A stretch of DNA of 64,000 nt from Edaphobacter sp. (lineage in GTDB: Bacteria > Acidobacteriota > Terriglobia > Terriglobales > Acidobacteriaceae): NCBI GenBank assembly GCA_025462645.1, contig JAOAPB010000072.1, positions 30,025-94,024 on the forward strand. The letters are read 5' to 3'. The notes below the pieces were generated by a model. That model was given only the letters and a program-made list of their open reading frames with translations, was not told the DNA's origin and searched no databases. Position 1 is the stretch's first letter. The number at the start of each line of letters is the position of its first letter. The position numbers and the translations under genes were made by a program. Shown piece by piece: positions 8,940 to 16,374 of this stretch.

Positions 8940-9542
8940 TCAGTTGACGTACTTCACAGAGCAGCCATAGGGACGAGTTGATGCGGTAGGAACCGGCTTG
9001 CCCGCCATCGCTGACGTGAGGGCTTCGTTGAGATAGTTATGCGCCGTCTTGATGTCGGCCTGATCGGTCGTCGGCTTGTCGTCGATGGCGCCCTGATAGA
9101 TGAGCTTGCCGGCGGGGTCGATGACGAAGATGTGCGGCGTGGTCTTGGCCTGGTAGAGACGGCCGATGGTACCCGTTGGATCGAGAATCGCCGCGGTGGG
9201 AGCCGCCTTCATGGTTTTGAGGTACTCGTTCTCCTCAGCAGGAGTGACATTGCCCTGCTCACCGGGAGCCGACGAGAGGATTGAGAGCCAGACGACGCCC
9301 TTGCCTGTCCACTCCCGCTGGAGGGCCGACATATTTCCGCTGAGATAGTGCTTCTGCTCATAAGGGCAGCCCTTGTTGGCCCACTCCAGGACGACGTACT
9401 TGCCGCGATATTGGGAGAGGGTGTGGCTGTTGCCTTTGGAGTCCGTGCCTTTGAAATCGGGGGCCAGTGCGCCAGGAGGAATGGCGAAGGCGGTAAGGGT
9501 GGATAGCGCAAGGACAAAGGAGAGAAGACGGCGATGAGACAT
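8940..9542 (-). CDS. Secreted thioredoxin-fold redoxin (AhpC/TSA-like)
   Basis: A 200-residue exported protein. A signal peptide (LLSFVLALSTLTAFA) is followed by a peroxiredoxin-like fold: APDFKGTDSKGNSHTLSQYR, VVLEWANKGCPYEQKHY with a single cysteine where CxxC would be, TAAILDPTGTIGRLYQ, TTPHIFVIDPAGKLIYQGAI (the cis-proline loop) and a C-terminal PYGCSVKY giving a second cysteine. This GCPYxxKHY group is common in environmental bacteria with unproven function; periplasmic thiol chemistry is likely. The start at 9542 has GGAGGT upstream. It ends convergently with rarA. Confidence 0.88.
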   Translation of the reverse strand: MSHRRLLSFVLALSTLTAFAIPPGALAPDFKGTDSKGNSHTLSQYRGKYVVLEWANKGCPYEQKHYLSGNMSALQREWTGKGVVWLSILSSAPGEQGNVTPAEENEYLKTMKAAPTAAILDPTGTIGRLYQAKTTPHIFVIDPAGKLIYQGAIDDKPTTDQADIKTAHNYLNEALTSAMAGKPVPTASTRPYGCSVKYVN

Positions 9543-9625
9543 AGAGTCACCTCCACATCTGTTGCTGCGAATATTTTGCGACTGAAAGGGCGCCGAACGC
9601 AACATTGCGGCCGCCGCACGCCTTG

Positions 9626-10027
9626 CTATTTAGGCGGCCCGAGAAGGTTGGCGTCGCGCCAGATGCGCCATTGCCCATCAGTTCCACGGCGGAGGACGCT
9701 CAGGGTATTACCGACGCGTTTACTGGTGACTCCTCCAGCCAGCGGCGTAATCTCGACCTCGAGGCGATTCCAGCAGATGGCGGTGTCGCCGTTGACGGTA
9801 ATCTCCTGTATGTCGGAGCGGCTCTCGATGCAGACGGTGCCCTTCATGGCGGTAGCCCCGGCAGCGAAGTCTTTGCGGTACATGGGTGCATTGCCGGGCG
9901 TGAGAAAGACAACGTCCTCGGTCATCAGGTTCATCACGGTATCGAGATCGCCTTCGCGTGAGGCTGTAGCCCAGTCATCGATGAGTTTGCGTATCTGCTG
10001 CTCGTCTGAAGGCGTTGCCGTGGTCAT
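9626..10027 (-). CDS. SnoaL-like / SgcJ-EcaC family protein
   Basis: A 133-residue single-domain protein with the NTF2-like cone fold: QQIRKLIDDWATASREGDLDTV helix, LMTEDVVFLTPGNAPMYRKD, ICWNRLEVEITPL, and a final GNTLSVLRRGTDGQWRIWRD strand, as in DUF4440/SgcJ members. These are often orphan isomerases, hydrolases or binding proteins; no specific role can be given. Its ATG overlaps the dsbD stop by four bases, so it is the second gene of that operon. Confidence 0.85.
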   Translation of the reverse strand: MTTATPSDEQQIRKLIDDWATASREGDLDTVMNLMTEDVVFLTPGNAPMYRKDFAAGATAMKGTVCIESRSDIQEITVNGDTAICWNRLEVEITPLAGGVTSKRVGNTLSVLRRGTDGQWRIWRDANLLGPPK

Positions 10028-12144
10028 TGTTTCGTGTCCTTTTCGAGAGCCGTCAAAACGATATCCTTTGTCAGGAGTTCGGGAAGGACATCGGCGGAGG
10101 CAGTCGGGCTGGCGGGATAGATGACGTAGGTGGGAACACCGCTGCGGTTGATGGATGCCAGTTGTTTGGTGATCTCGGGGTCGTACTGCGTCCAGTCGGC
10201 CCTGAGCAGAGTGACCTTATTGGCGCTGAACTGGTGCTGCACCTCGGCGGATTTGAGGACGACGCGCTCGTTCACCTGGCAACTCAGACACCAGGCGGCG
10301 GTGAAGTCGATGAAGACAGGATGTCCCGCAGCGCGGGCCTGGTCGAGCGCCTGCTGCGAGTAGGGCTGCCAGGTCAGCGTAGTGTCCTTGGGCTGGTAGA
10401 GCGGGATGGCGAGGCCAATAACCGCGATTAGAACAGCGGCGATCGCGCTGGACCAGCGGGCAGGCCATCTGCCGAGGACCCATCCAGCGAGGGCGAGCGC
10501 AAGGAAGCACCAGAGAAGATGGGTGAGGTGGTCCACACCCAGACTGCCGGAGCCGGTAGAGCCCGACGAGTAGAGGCTGCCGTAGACCCAGGCCAGCCAG
10601 ATAACGGTGCCAAAGAGAGGGATTGCAGTGAGCTGCTTCAGTATCTCCATCCATGCGCCGGGACGTGGAAGAATGCGTGTCCAGGCGGGCTGGAAGCTAA
10701 GCAACAGATAAGGTGTCGCAAGACCGAGGCCCAAGGCGGTGAAGACGGCGAAGGTCGTCCATGCAGGCTGGGCGAGGGCAAAACCGATAGCCGCACCCAT
10801 AAGCGGCGCAGTGCATGGGGTGGCGACGACGGTGGCGAGAACTCCAGTGAAGAAGCTACCGGCGTACCCCTGCTTCTGCGCGAGACCGCCGCCCACGCTG
10901 GTCAACGAGAGGCCAAGGTCGAACTGTCCTGCCAGGGAGAGGGCGAAGAAGAAGAGCCCCGCGGCGAGAACGGCGATGAAGGTCGGCGATTGAAGCTGGA
11001 AGCCCCATCCAGCCTGGCTGCCGCCCGCGCGAAGCCCAAGGAGTACAGCGACGATAATCCAGAACGACACCAGAATACCGAGGGTGTAGACGAGGCCATG
11101 ACTGCGAAGGCGACTGCGCTCCTCACCCGAGGACTGCACCAAAGCGAGCCCCTTAAGGAAGAGCACGGGGAAGACGCAGGGCATCAGGTTGAGGATGATG
11201 CCGCCGAGGAAGGCCAGGCCAATGGCAGTGAGCGTCGTAATACCAGAGGTGGCGCCGGGATTCTTCGCACTGCCAGACGCAGGAGCAACTTCGCCGGGAG
11301 TTACGGGGGCCGTGACATCGTAGGCCTGCGTCTCACTCAGCCGGATGACTCCATGGATCTGGGCAGGAAGCTTAGTGAGTTCAGGAGCGCGTTTGACGCG
11401 GAGACGAGCGCCGGCGGGCAGAGGCTCGACATCCTGCTCGGCAGCGTTGGCTATCTGCTCCTGGTCAAAGGGATAGAACTCGACATCCAACTCGCGATTG
11501 CCGGTGGTAATCGTAAAGACAAAGTCGGACTTGCCACCAAGAACGGTGAGCTTCATCTCCGGAGGCAAAGGCTTGGGAATGAGGCCTAGCGCCTCGCCCA
11601 GCGCTCCCACAGGCTTTGCCGCCGCAGATGCGCCGGGAGCAACGGTGAGATTGAGGCCGAGATGGGCTTTGCCGGGAATGCAAACCTCACGGCAGACCAG
11701 CCAGTTGACCTTGGCATCGAGATGTATCGGCCCGGGCTTAAGGTTCTTCGCAGCCGTAAGCTGAACGGGAAAAGCAACTGAGTCTTCGTAGCCGAAGTCC
11801 ATCAAAGGCCCAAGCGGAAGGCGGGTAGGGATGGGAAACTGCATGGGGCCTGCAGTGATGCCGGCGGGAAGGGTCCAGGTGATCTTCGGCGGATCGCCGG
11901 AGTCACCAGCGTTAATCCAGTAGACGTGCCAGTGCTCTTCAAGCGTAAGAACGAGGCCAACCTGAAGAGTTCCGCCCGGAGCGATAGCCGGAGCCAACGA
12001 GACGAGCTCGGCAGTGAGATGCTGGGCCTTCACCGGCCCAGGGCCGCCGTCGCCGACAGGCTCGATCTGTGCGCCCGCAGAGATTTGGAACACCAAGGCG
12101 CTTACGAGGAGCAGGAAGATGGATGTCAGGCGGCGAATGTTCAT
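10024..12144 (-). CDS. dsbD: Thiol:disulfide interchange protein DsbD family
   Basis: Carries electrons from cytoplasmic thioredoxin across the inner membrane to periplasmic disulfide partners. A signal peptide is followed by an N-terminal immunoglobulin-like domain with a cysteine pair (NWLVCREVCIPGKAH), then eight or so hydrophobic helices carrying the buried redox cysteines LMPCVFPVLFLKG and VATPCTAPLMGAAIG, then a C-terminal thioredoxin domain with AAWCLSCQVNE. All three disulfide sites are present. The 706-residue form is larger than E. coli DsbD because of the N-domain. Start at 12144 (MNIRRL) chosen for the AAGG just upstream; 12171 is the alternative. Confidence 0.93.
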   Translation of the reverse strand: MNIRRLTSIFLLLVSALVFQISAGAQIEPVGDGGPGPVKAQHLTAELVSLAPAIAPGGTLQVGLVLTLEEHWHVYWINAGDSGDPPKITWTLPAGITAGPMQFPIPTRLPLGPLMDFGYEDSVAFPVQLTAAKNLKPGPIHLDAKVNWLVCREVCIPGKAHLGLNLTVAPGASAAAKPVGALGEALGLIPKPLPPEMKLTVLGGKSDFVFTITTGNRELDVEFYPFDQEQIANAAEQDVEPLPAGARLRVKRAPELTKLPAQIHGVIRLSETQAYDVTAPVTPGEVAPASGSAKNPGATSGITTLTAIGLAFLGGIILNLMPCVFPVLFLKGLALVQSSGEERSRLRSHGLVYTLGILVSFWIIVAVLLGLRAGGSQAGWGFQLQSPTFIAVLAAGLFFFALSLAGQFDLGLSLTSVGGGLAQKQGYAGSFFTGVLATVVATPCTAPLMGAAIGFALAQPAWTTFAVFTALGLGLATPYLLLSFQPAWTRILPRPGAWMEILKQLTAIPLFGTVIWLAWVYGSLYSSGSTGSGSLGVDHLTHLLWCFLALALAGWVLGRWPARWSSAIAAVLIAVIGLAIPLYQPKDTTLTWQPYSQQALDQARAAGHPVFIDFTAAWCLSCQVNERVVLKSAEVQHQFSANKVTLLRADWTQYDPEITKQLASINRSGVPTYVIYPASPTASADVLPELLTKDIVLTALEKDTKQ

Positions 12145-12180
12145 GAACCTTGATTGTAGGACTTTAGACACTAATATTTG

Positions 12181-12600
12181 TCACCCAATTGTCAGGTGCC
12201 GGTGTTCGATCATGATGCAACGGTCCATCACCACGTGGATTCCGCCCGCCTCAGCCCGAGCGGCAGCCTCCAGGTTGATGATTCCCTGCTGGACCCAGAT
12301 ATCTTTGAGACCGAGCTCAAGCATCTCGTCGACAATGGCAGGGAGAAACTTAGGCAGACGGAAGACATTGACGACATCTGGCTTGATGGGAAGATCCGCG
12401 AGTCTGGCGTACGACTTTTCTCCTAGCACGCTCTCCACCAGGGGGTTGACTGGAAGGATGCGATAGCCGTGCTGCTGCATGTAGGTAGGGACATAGTTGC
12501 TTGGCTTGGCAGGGTTGTCGGAGAGGCCAATAACAGCAATGGTACGGGGCTGGGCAGGCGGATTGCCCAACATCTCGCGGATAGTCTGGGGTTCGTTCAT
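12181..12600 (-). CDS. CoA-binding protein (YccU-like)
   Basis: A 139-residue single Rossmann domain of the CoA-binding family. Visible are TIAVIGLSDNPAKPSNYV (phosphate loop), GYRILPVNPLVESVLGEKSY, DVVNVFRLPKFLPAIVDE, DIWVQQGIIN and IHVVMDRCIMIEH with a conserved cysteine. Family members bind CoA or acyl-CoA; the physiological role is not known. It starts an apparent minus-strand series with the DinB-like gene 24 bases upstream. Confidence 0.9.
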   Translation of the reverse strand: MNEPQTIREMLGNPPAQPRTIAVIGLSDNPAKPSNYVPTYMQQHGYRILPVNPLVESVLGEKSYARLADLPIKPDVVNVFRLPKFLPAIVDEMLELGLKDIWVQQGIINLEAAARAEAGGIHVVMDRCIMIEHRHLTIG

Positions 12601-12624
12601 CTCTTCACTTTCCTGGGTAATGTT

Positions 12625-13146
12625 CTATTTGTGCCATGCGCCGAGCAGGCGCCGAAGCACGATCAGTTCGCCCAGATGATAGGCGGTGTGATCGGCGACA
12701 AGGAGAGCTTCGCGGAGAAGGTTCTGGCCGTCGCCCCAACGGAAGGGCTTGAAGAGGTCCGCATCCGGCTTCTGGATGAGGGCCTCGAAGTGTTTGAGAT
12801 CGGTGCGGATTGCCGCGATCGATTGGTCCCACGCCTGCGCTGTAGGAGGCTCGGTCGACTTGGGCCAATAGTCGTCGGGCCATTGAATGGGATGGTAGCC
12901 GCCAGTCGGCGGGGCGGAAAAGTTCAGGATGTCGCGCTGGGTAATACGGAGGTGCTCCAGCAACTGCCAGGCCGAATAGGGAAGATCTATCGGAACTTTC
13001 CCGCGGAGCCCTGTGGGAAAGTCTTTGATGGCATCGTCAAAGGTTACGTGGGCCTGGCCGCCCTGCAACAGCTCGATGAGTTGCTTACGTAACGTTGCAA
13101 CCTGGTCGACTTCTTGATTCTTGACTTGATCTTTGGATGCGCTCAT
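12625..13146 (-). CDS. DinB superfamily protein
   Basis: This 173-residue four-helix bundle has the spaced histidines of DinB/YfiT proteins: LPYSAWQLLEHLRITQRDIL (His in helix 2) and LVADHTAYHLGELIVLRRLLG (HxxxH pair in helix 4). These three histidines bind a divalent metal. Relatives include bacillithiol/mycothiol transferases and DNA-damage-induced proteins; the substrate here is unknown. It ends 24 bases before the CoA-binding protein gene. Confidence 0.87.
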   Translation of the reverse strand: MSASKDQVKNQEVDQVATLRKQLIELLQGGQAHVTFDDAIKDFPTGLRGKVPIDLPYSAWQLLEHLRITQRDILNFSAPPTGGYHPIQWPDDYWPKSTEPPTAQAWDQSIAAIRTDLKHFEALIQKPDADLFKPFRWGDGQNLLREALLVADHTAYHLGELIVLRRLLGAWHK

Positions 13147-13205
13147 GACTCCCCTTCTCCTGCTCTAAGTTGGATGCGAGATGGAAACGCTGGGAACCAG
13201 AGGAA

Positions 13206-13247
13206 GGCGTCGGAGCCAAGTGAACTGCGTCACTGGCTCCGATGCCA
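13206..13247 (-). terminator. Strong hairpin downstream of prfB
   Basis: Arms CGGAGCC (13211-13217) and GGCTCCG (13235-13241), extended inward by AGTGA/TCACT with one bulge and outward by a further GGC/GCC pair. It lies within ten bases of the prfB stop and separates prfB from the DinB-like gene. No clear T-run follows, so termination is inferred from position. Confidence 0.5.
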
Positions 13248-13251
13248 AATG

Positions 13252-14383
13252 TCACAGGTCGTCGTCTGCTGCAATCTCTGCCGGGAAGTTGCCTTCGCGG
13301 CGCATCCGCAGATAGCCACGAATAAATGGCTCCAGATCACCATCAAGAACTTTGTCCACATCGCCAACTTCAACACGCGTGCGCAGGTCCTTGGCCATGC
13401 GGTAGGGCTGCAAAACATAGCTGCGAATCTGCGATCCGAATTTAATGTCGAGTTTGGAGTCTTCGAGCTTGCGGCTGATGGCCTTCTTCTTGTCGAGCTC
13501 GTACTCGTAGAGTCGCGAGCGGAGCAGCTTCATCGCCCTCTCTTTGTTCTTGTGTTGACTACGCTCGTTCTGACAACCCGCCACAAGGCCTGTTGGCAGG
13601 TGAGTGATGCGAACGGCGGAGTCCGTCGTATTGACGTGCTGCCCACCCTTGCCCCCGGATCGATAGGTATCGATCCGAAGGTCATCCGCCTTGATGTCGA
13701 TGACGATGGTGTCGTCGATCTCGGGCGAAACGAAGACGCTGGCAAAGCTGGTGTGGCGACGCTTGGCAGAGTCGAACGGCGAGATGCGGACGAGGCGGTG
13801 CACGCCGGTCTCACCGCCGAGCAGGCCGAAGGCAAAGTCGCCCGAGATGGTGAAGGTAGCGGATTTGATGCCGGCCTCGTCGCCATCCTGAACCTCGTTG
13901 ATCTCGACCTTGAAGTTCTGACGCTCACCCCAGCGGATGTACATGCGCATAAGCATCTCGGCCCAATCCTGGCTCTCCGTGCCACCGGCGCCAGGATGGA
14001 CGACGACGATCGCGTTAAGCGGGTCTGTCTCGCCCGAGAGCATCGTCTTCGATTCGAGCTTGTCGGCAAAGTCGATGAGTGATGGAATCTCACGGGCGAG
14101 GTCACCCTCGGTATCCTCGCCCTCCTTGGCAAGCTCGAAGTAGGCCTCGATGTCATCCGACCGACGGGCAAGCTCTGCGTCGTCGGCCAGAAGGGTTTCC
14201 AGGCGCTTGCGCTCGCGCATCAGCGGCTGCGAACGTGTGGGGTCGGCCCAGACGGCTGGGTCGGAGGTTTTTCCTTCGATAGTGGCTAGTTCACGGCGCA
14301 GGCGGGCCGAGTCAAAGATACTCCCGCAGATCGCGTACTTTGTCGCGGACCGGGGAGTAGGAGTATTCGAGATCGCTGATCAT
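13252..14383 (-). CDS. prfB: Peptide chain release factor 2, with programmed +1 frameshift
   Basis: RF2 releases the nascent chain at UGA and UAA. Translation starts at the ATG at 14383 (MISDLEYSYSPV), runs 23 codons to CTT (14317-14315) and meets an in-frame TGA (14314-14312). Reading must slip +1 onto GAC (14313-14311) to continue to 13252, giving about 376 residues. The slippery CTT-TGA-C and the internal GGGAG three bases before the CTT are the classic autoregulatory prfB site. Downstream are the anticodon-recognition SPF (RISPFDSAKRR) and catalytic GGQ (RSGGKGGQHVNTTDSAV). Only 11 bases separate it from lnt, so cotranscription with lnt is likely. Confidence 0.96.
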
Positions 14384-14394
14384 AGATCTCTAGT

Positions 14395-16062
14395 CTACGG
14401 CAATTTCGCGCGAAGGCTAAGAGCAAGGGCAAATGCAGTGATGAGAGCACAGGCGTACGCGAAGAGATCGCCATTCGCCGCATAGAAGGTAAGGTCCTGT
14501 TCGTAGGCGAAGCCGACGCGGATGCTGGTGCGGATATGGCGAGGCGCGGCAGCAATCACTCGTCCATAGGGATTGATGGAGGCAGTCACTCCAGTGTTCG
14601 TCGCGCGCAGGATCCACCGGTGGTTTTCGATAGCTCGCATCCGAACCATATTCAGATGCTGCCAGGGAGCGCTGGTATCGCCGTACCACCCGTCATTGGA
14701 GATGTTGATCAGCACCTCTGCGCCTTGTTTAACGAACTGCCGCACCTCATCCCCAAAAATAGATTCATAGCAGATGAAGGTGCCATACCTATGACCGCCG
14801 GTGGCAAAGACGGTGCGGCGCTGGCCGGGATCGAAGGTGCCGACCTCGTTGAGCAGGTTCTTCGCAAAGAAGAAGAGCTGTTTGAAAGGAACATATTCAC
14901 CGAAGGGGACAAGATGCATCTTGTCATAGCGGCCCGCAAAGTCGCCCTGTGGAGTAATAAAGGAGGCTGAGTTGAAGAGGCTATAGCCACGGGGATTGCT
15001 CGCAGTGCGGTCGATCCCGATATTTCCCGCAATGATGGGCGCGCTGGCTTCGCGGGCCAAAGTGGACATGGCGGCACGAAACTGAGAATCGTTCTCTTGA
15101 AAAGGTGCTGGAGATTCGGGCCAGACGATCAGATCGGTGGAACTGGGCAGAGGAGCCTGAGGATCGGCTCCTACGACAGGAGGATGCCGCCTTATGAGAA
15201 AGACGGTCTGCGTACCCGGAAGTTCCGGAATACCCAACATGAATTGATTGGACGGATAACGACTGAGATAGGAGAACGAGTCGAGGAGTTCCTGGGTGCT
15301 GGGTTGAGGGCCAGTATTGGCGGCGCCTACCTCCAGATTCTCCTGAACTAACGTGGCATGAGCCGCAGGCGATTCTTCCAGTGGATACCTGATTCGACGC
15401 AGTGTCGCGACATAGAGGACAACGATGATGACCCCGGCAACAGTAAGCACGGGACGGATATAGCGACGCTCCTTGACCTGAATACGAGCTAGCCAGAGGG
15501 CATTGATCGCAGCTATGACAAAAGAAAGGCCATAGACTCCAGCGATGGGAGCAAGACGAGTAAGCAAAGGATTATCGACCTGGGCAATGCCAAGCAGGTC
15601 CCAGGGTAGACCGGTAATACGGGCACGGGCTAGCTCCACGGCAACCCAGGCGAAAGGAGTCAACAGGAGCATCCTCTGGCGCCCGAAGTGAATCCGAAAT
15701 GCCGAGAGGAGCATACTAAATAAAGCGTGGTAGAGGCCGAGGTAGAGACAGAACAGGATGAGGATACCCGCGGCGATAGGCTTGGCTAGACCACCGTAGA
15801 GGTACATCGTCTGGTAGATCCAATAACAGTTGCCCAGATACCAGGCGAAACCGCATATGTACCCAAGGACTGCCCCCTGACGAAGCGTAAGTGGATTTCC
15901 TGCCCTGTTATTGCCTACGAGTGCCACCAGAAGAGGCAGAAGGGATACCCAGCAGAAGGCAGTACGCCAGAGCGGTGTCGGCCCCGCGATGGGAAAGGGC
16001 AGCACCTGCAGGATGCCGGAGAGCATGGCCAGGGCCCAGAGCCGCAGGGGAATAAGTCGCAT
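14395..16062 (-). CDS. lnt: Apolipoprotein N-acyltransferase
   Basis: Adds the third acyl chain to the N-terminal cysteine of lipoproteins in the inner membrane. The N-terminal half holds about six to eight hydrophobic helices (from LWALAMLSGILQVLPFP onward). A nitrilase/CN-hydrolase domain follows with the catalytic triad: Glu in LIVWPESPAPF, Lys in GRYDKMHLVPFGEYVPF and Cys in GTFICYESIFGDEV. Also seen is NISNDGWYGDTSAPWQHLNM, a strong Lnt signature, and a last membrane helix at the C-terminus. The length (555) is close to family norm. The lipoproteins in this window would be its substrates. Confidence 0.95.
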   Translation of the reverse strand: MRLIPLRLWALAMLSGILQVLPFPIAGPTPLWRTAFCWVSLLPLLVALVGNNRAGNPLTLRQGAVLGYICGFAWYLGNCYWIYQTMYLYGGLAKPIAAGILILFCLYLGLYHALFSMLLSAFRIHFGRQRMLLLTPFAWVAVELARARITGLPWDLLGIAQVDNPLLTRLAPIAGVYGLSFVIAAINALWLARIQVKERRYIRPVLTVAGVIIVVLYVATLRRIRYPLEESPAAHATLVQENLEVGAANTGPQPSTQELLDSFSYLSRYPSNQFMLGIPELPGTQTVFLIRRHPPVVGADPQAPLPSSTDLIVWPESPAPFQENDSQFRAAMSTLAREASAPIIAGNIGIDRTASNPRGYSLFNSASFITPQGDFAGRYDKMHLVPFGEYVPFKQLFFFAKNLLNEVGTFDPGQRRTVFATGGHRYGTFICYESIFGDEVRQFVKQGAEVLINISNDGWYGDTSAPWQHLNMVRMRAIENHRWILRATNTGVTASINPYGRVIAAAPRHIRTSIRVGFAYEQDLTFYAANGDLFAYACALITAFALALSLRAKLP

Positions 16063-16122
16063 CGCAGGTGAAGTCTAGCATTGCTGCTTTTCAATGCCAC
16101 AAAAGCTACAATAGGGCGCAAG

Positions 16123-16269
16123 ATGGATACGCTGGCTCACCTGCTCTCCGAAGTACTCGTCCCGCTCTTTTTCGTGGGCATGGTTGGCTCCGTCCTGGTT
16201 GTGATCTTCACCATAGTCCGTGATCTGCGAGAGGTATTAACGACAGATGAAGATAGCCCGGATCTTTGA
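16123..16269 (+). CDS. Small single-span membrane protein, 48 residues
   Basis: An ATG at 16123 opens a 48-residue frame: a short amphipathic start, a span LFFVGMVGSVLVVIFTIV (about 14-31), then a charged tail RDLREVLTTDEDSPDL. The single-helix layout with an acidic cytoplasmic tail looks like a real small protein. It lies in the divergent space between lnt and the permease. AGGGCG precedes the start. No family is recognised. Confidence 0.6.
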   Translation: MDTLAHLLSEVLVPLFFVGMVGSVLVVIFTIVRDLREVLTTDEDSPDL

Positions 16270-16374
16270 CTTAGGGCACACTGACTTATTGACGCAGGAT
16301 GAGCTCAAAACTAAACTTTCTATGTCGGACGGTGGTTTCGTAGGACGCACACCAGATGGCGCGTCCTCTCAATA

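Noticed and set aside
13252..14220. Shorter prfB starting at 14220
   Set aside because: The upstream 31 codons plus the frameshift leader match RF2 N-terminal layout, so the longer product is correct.
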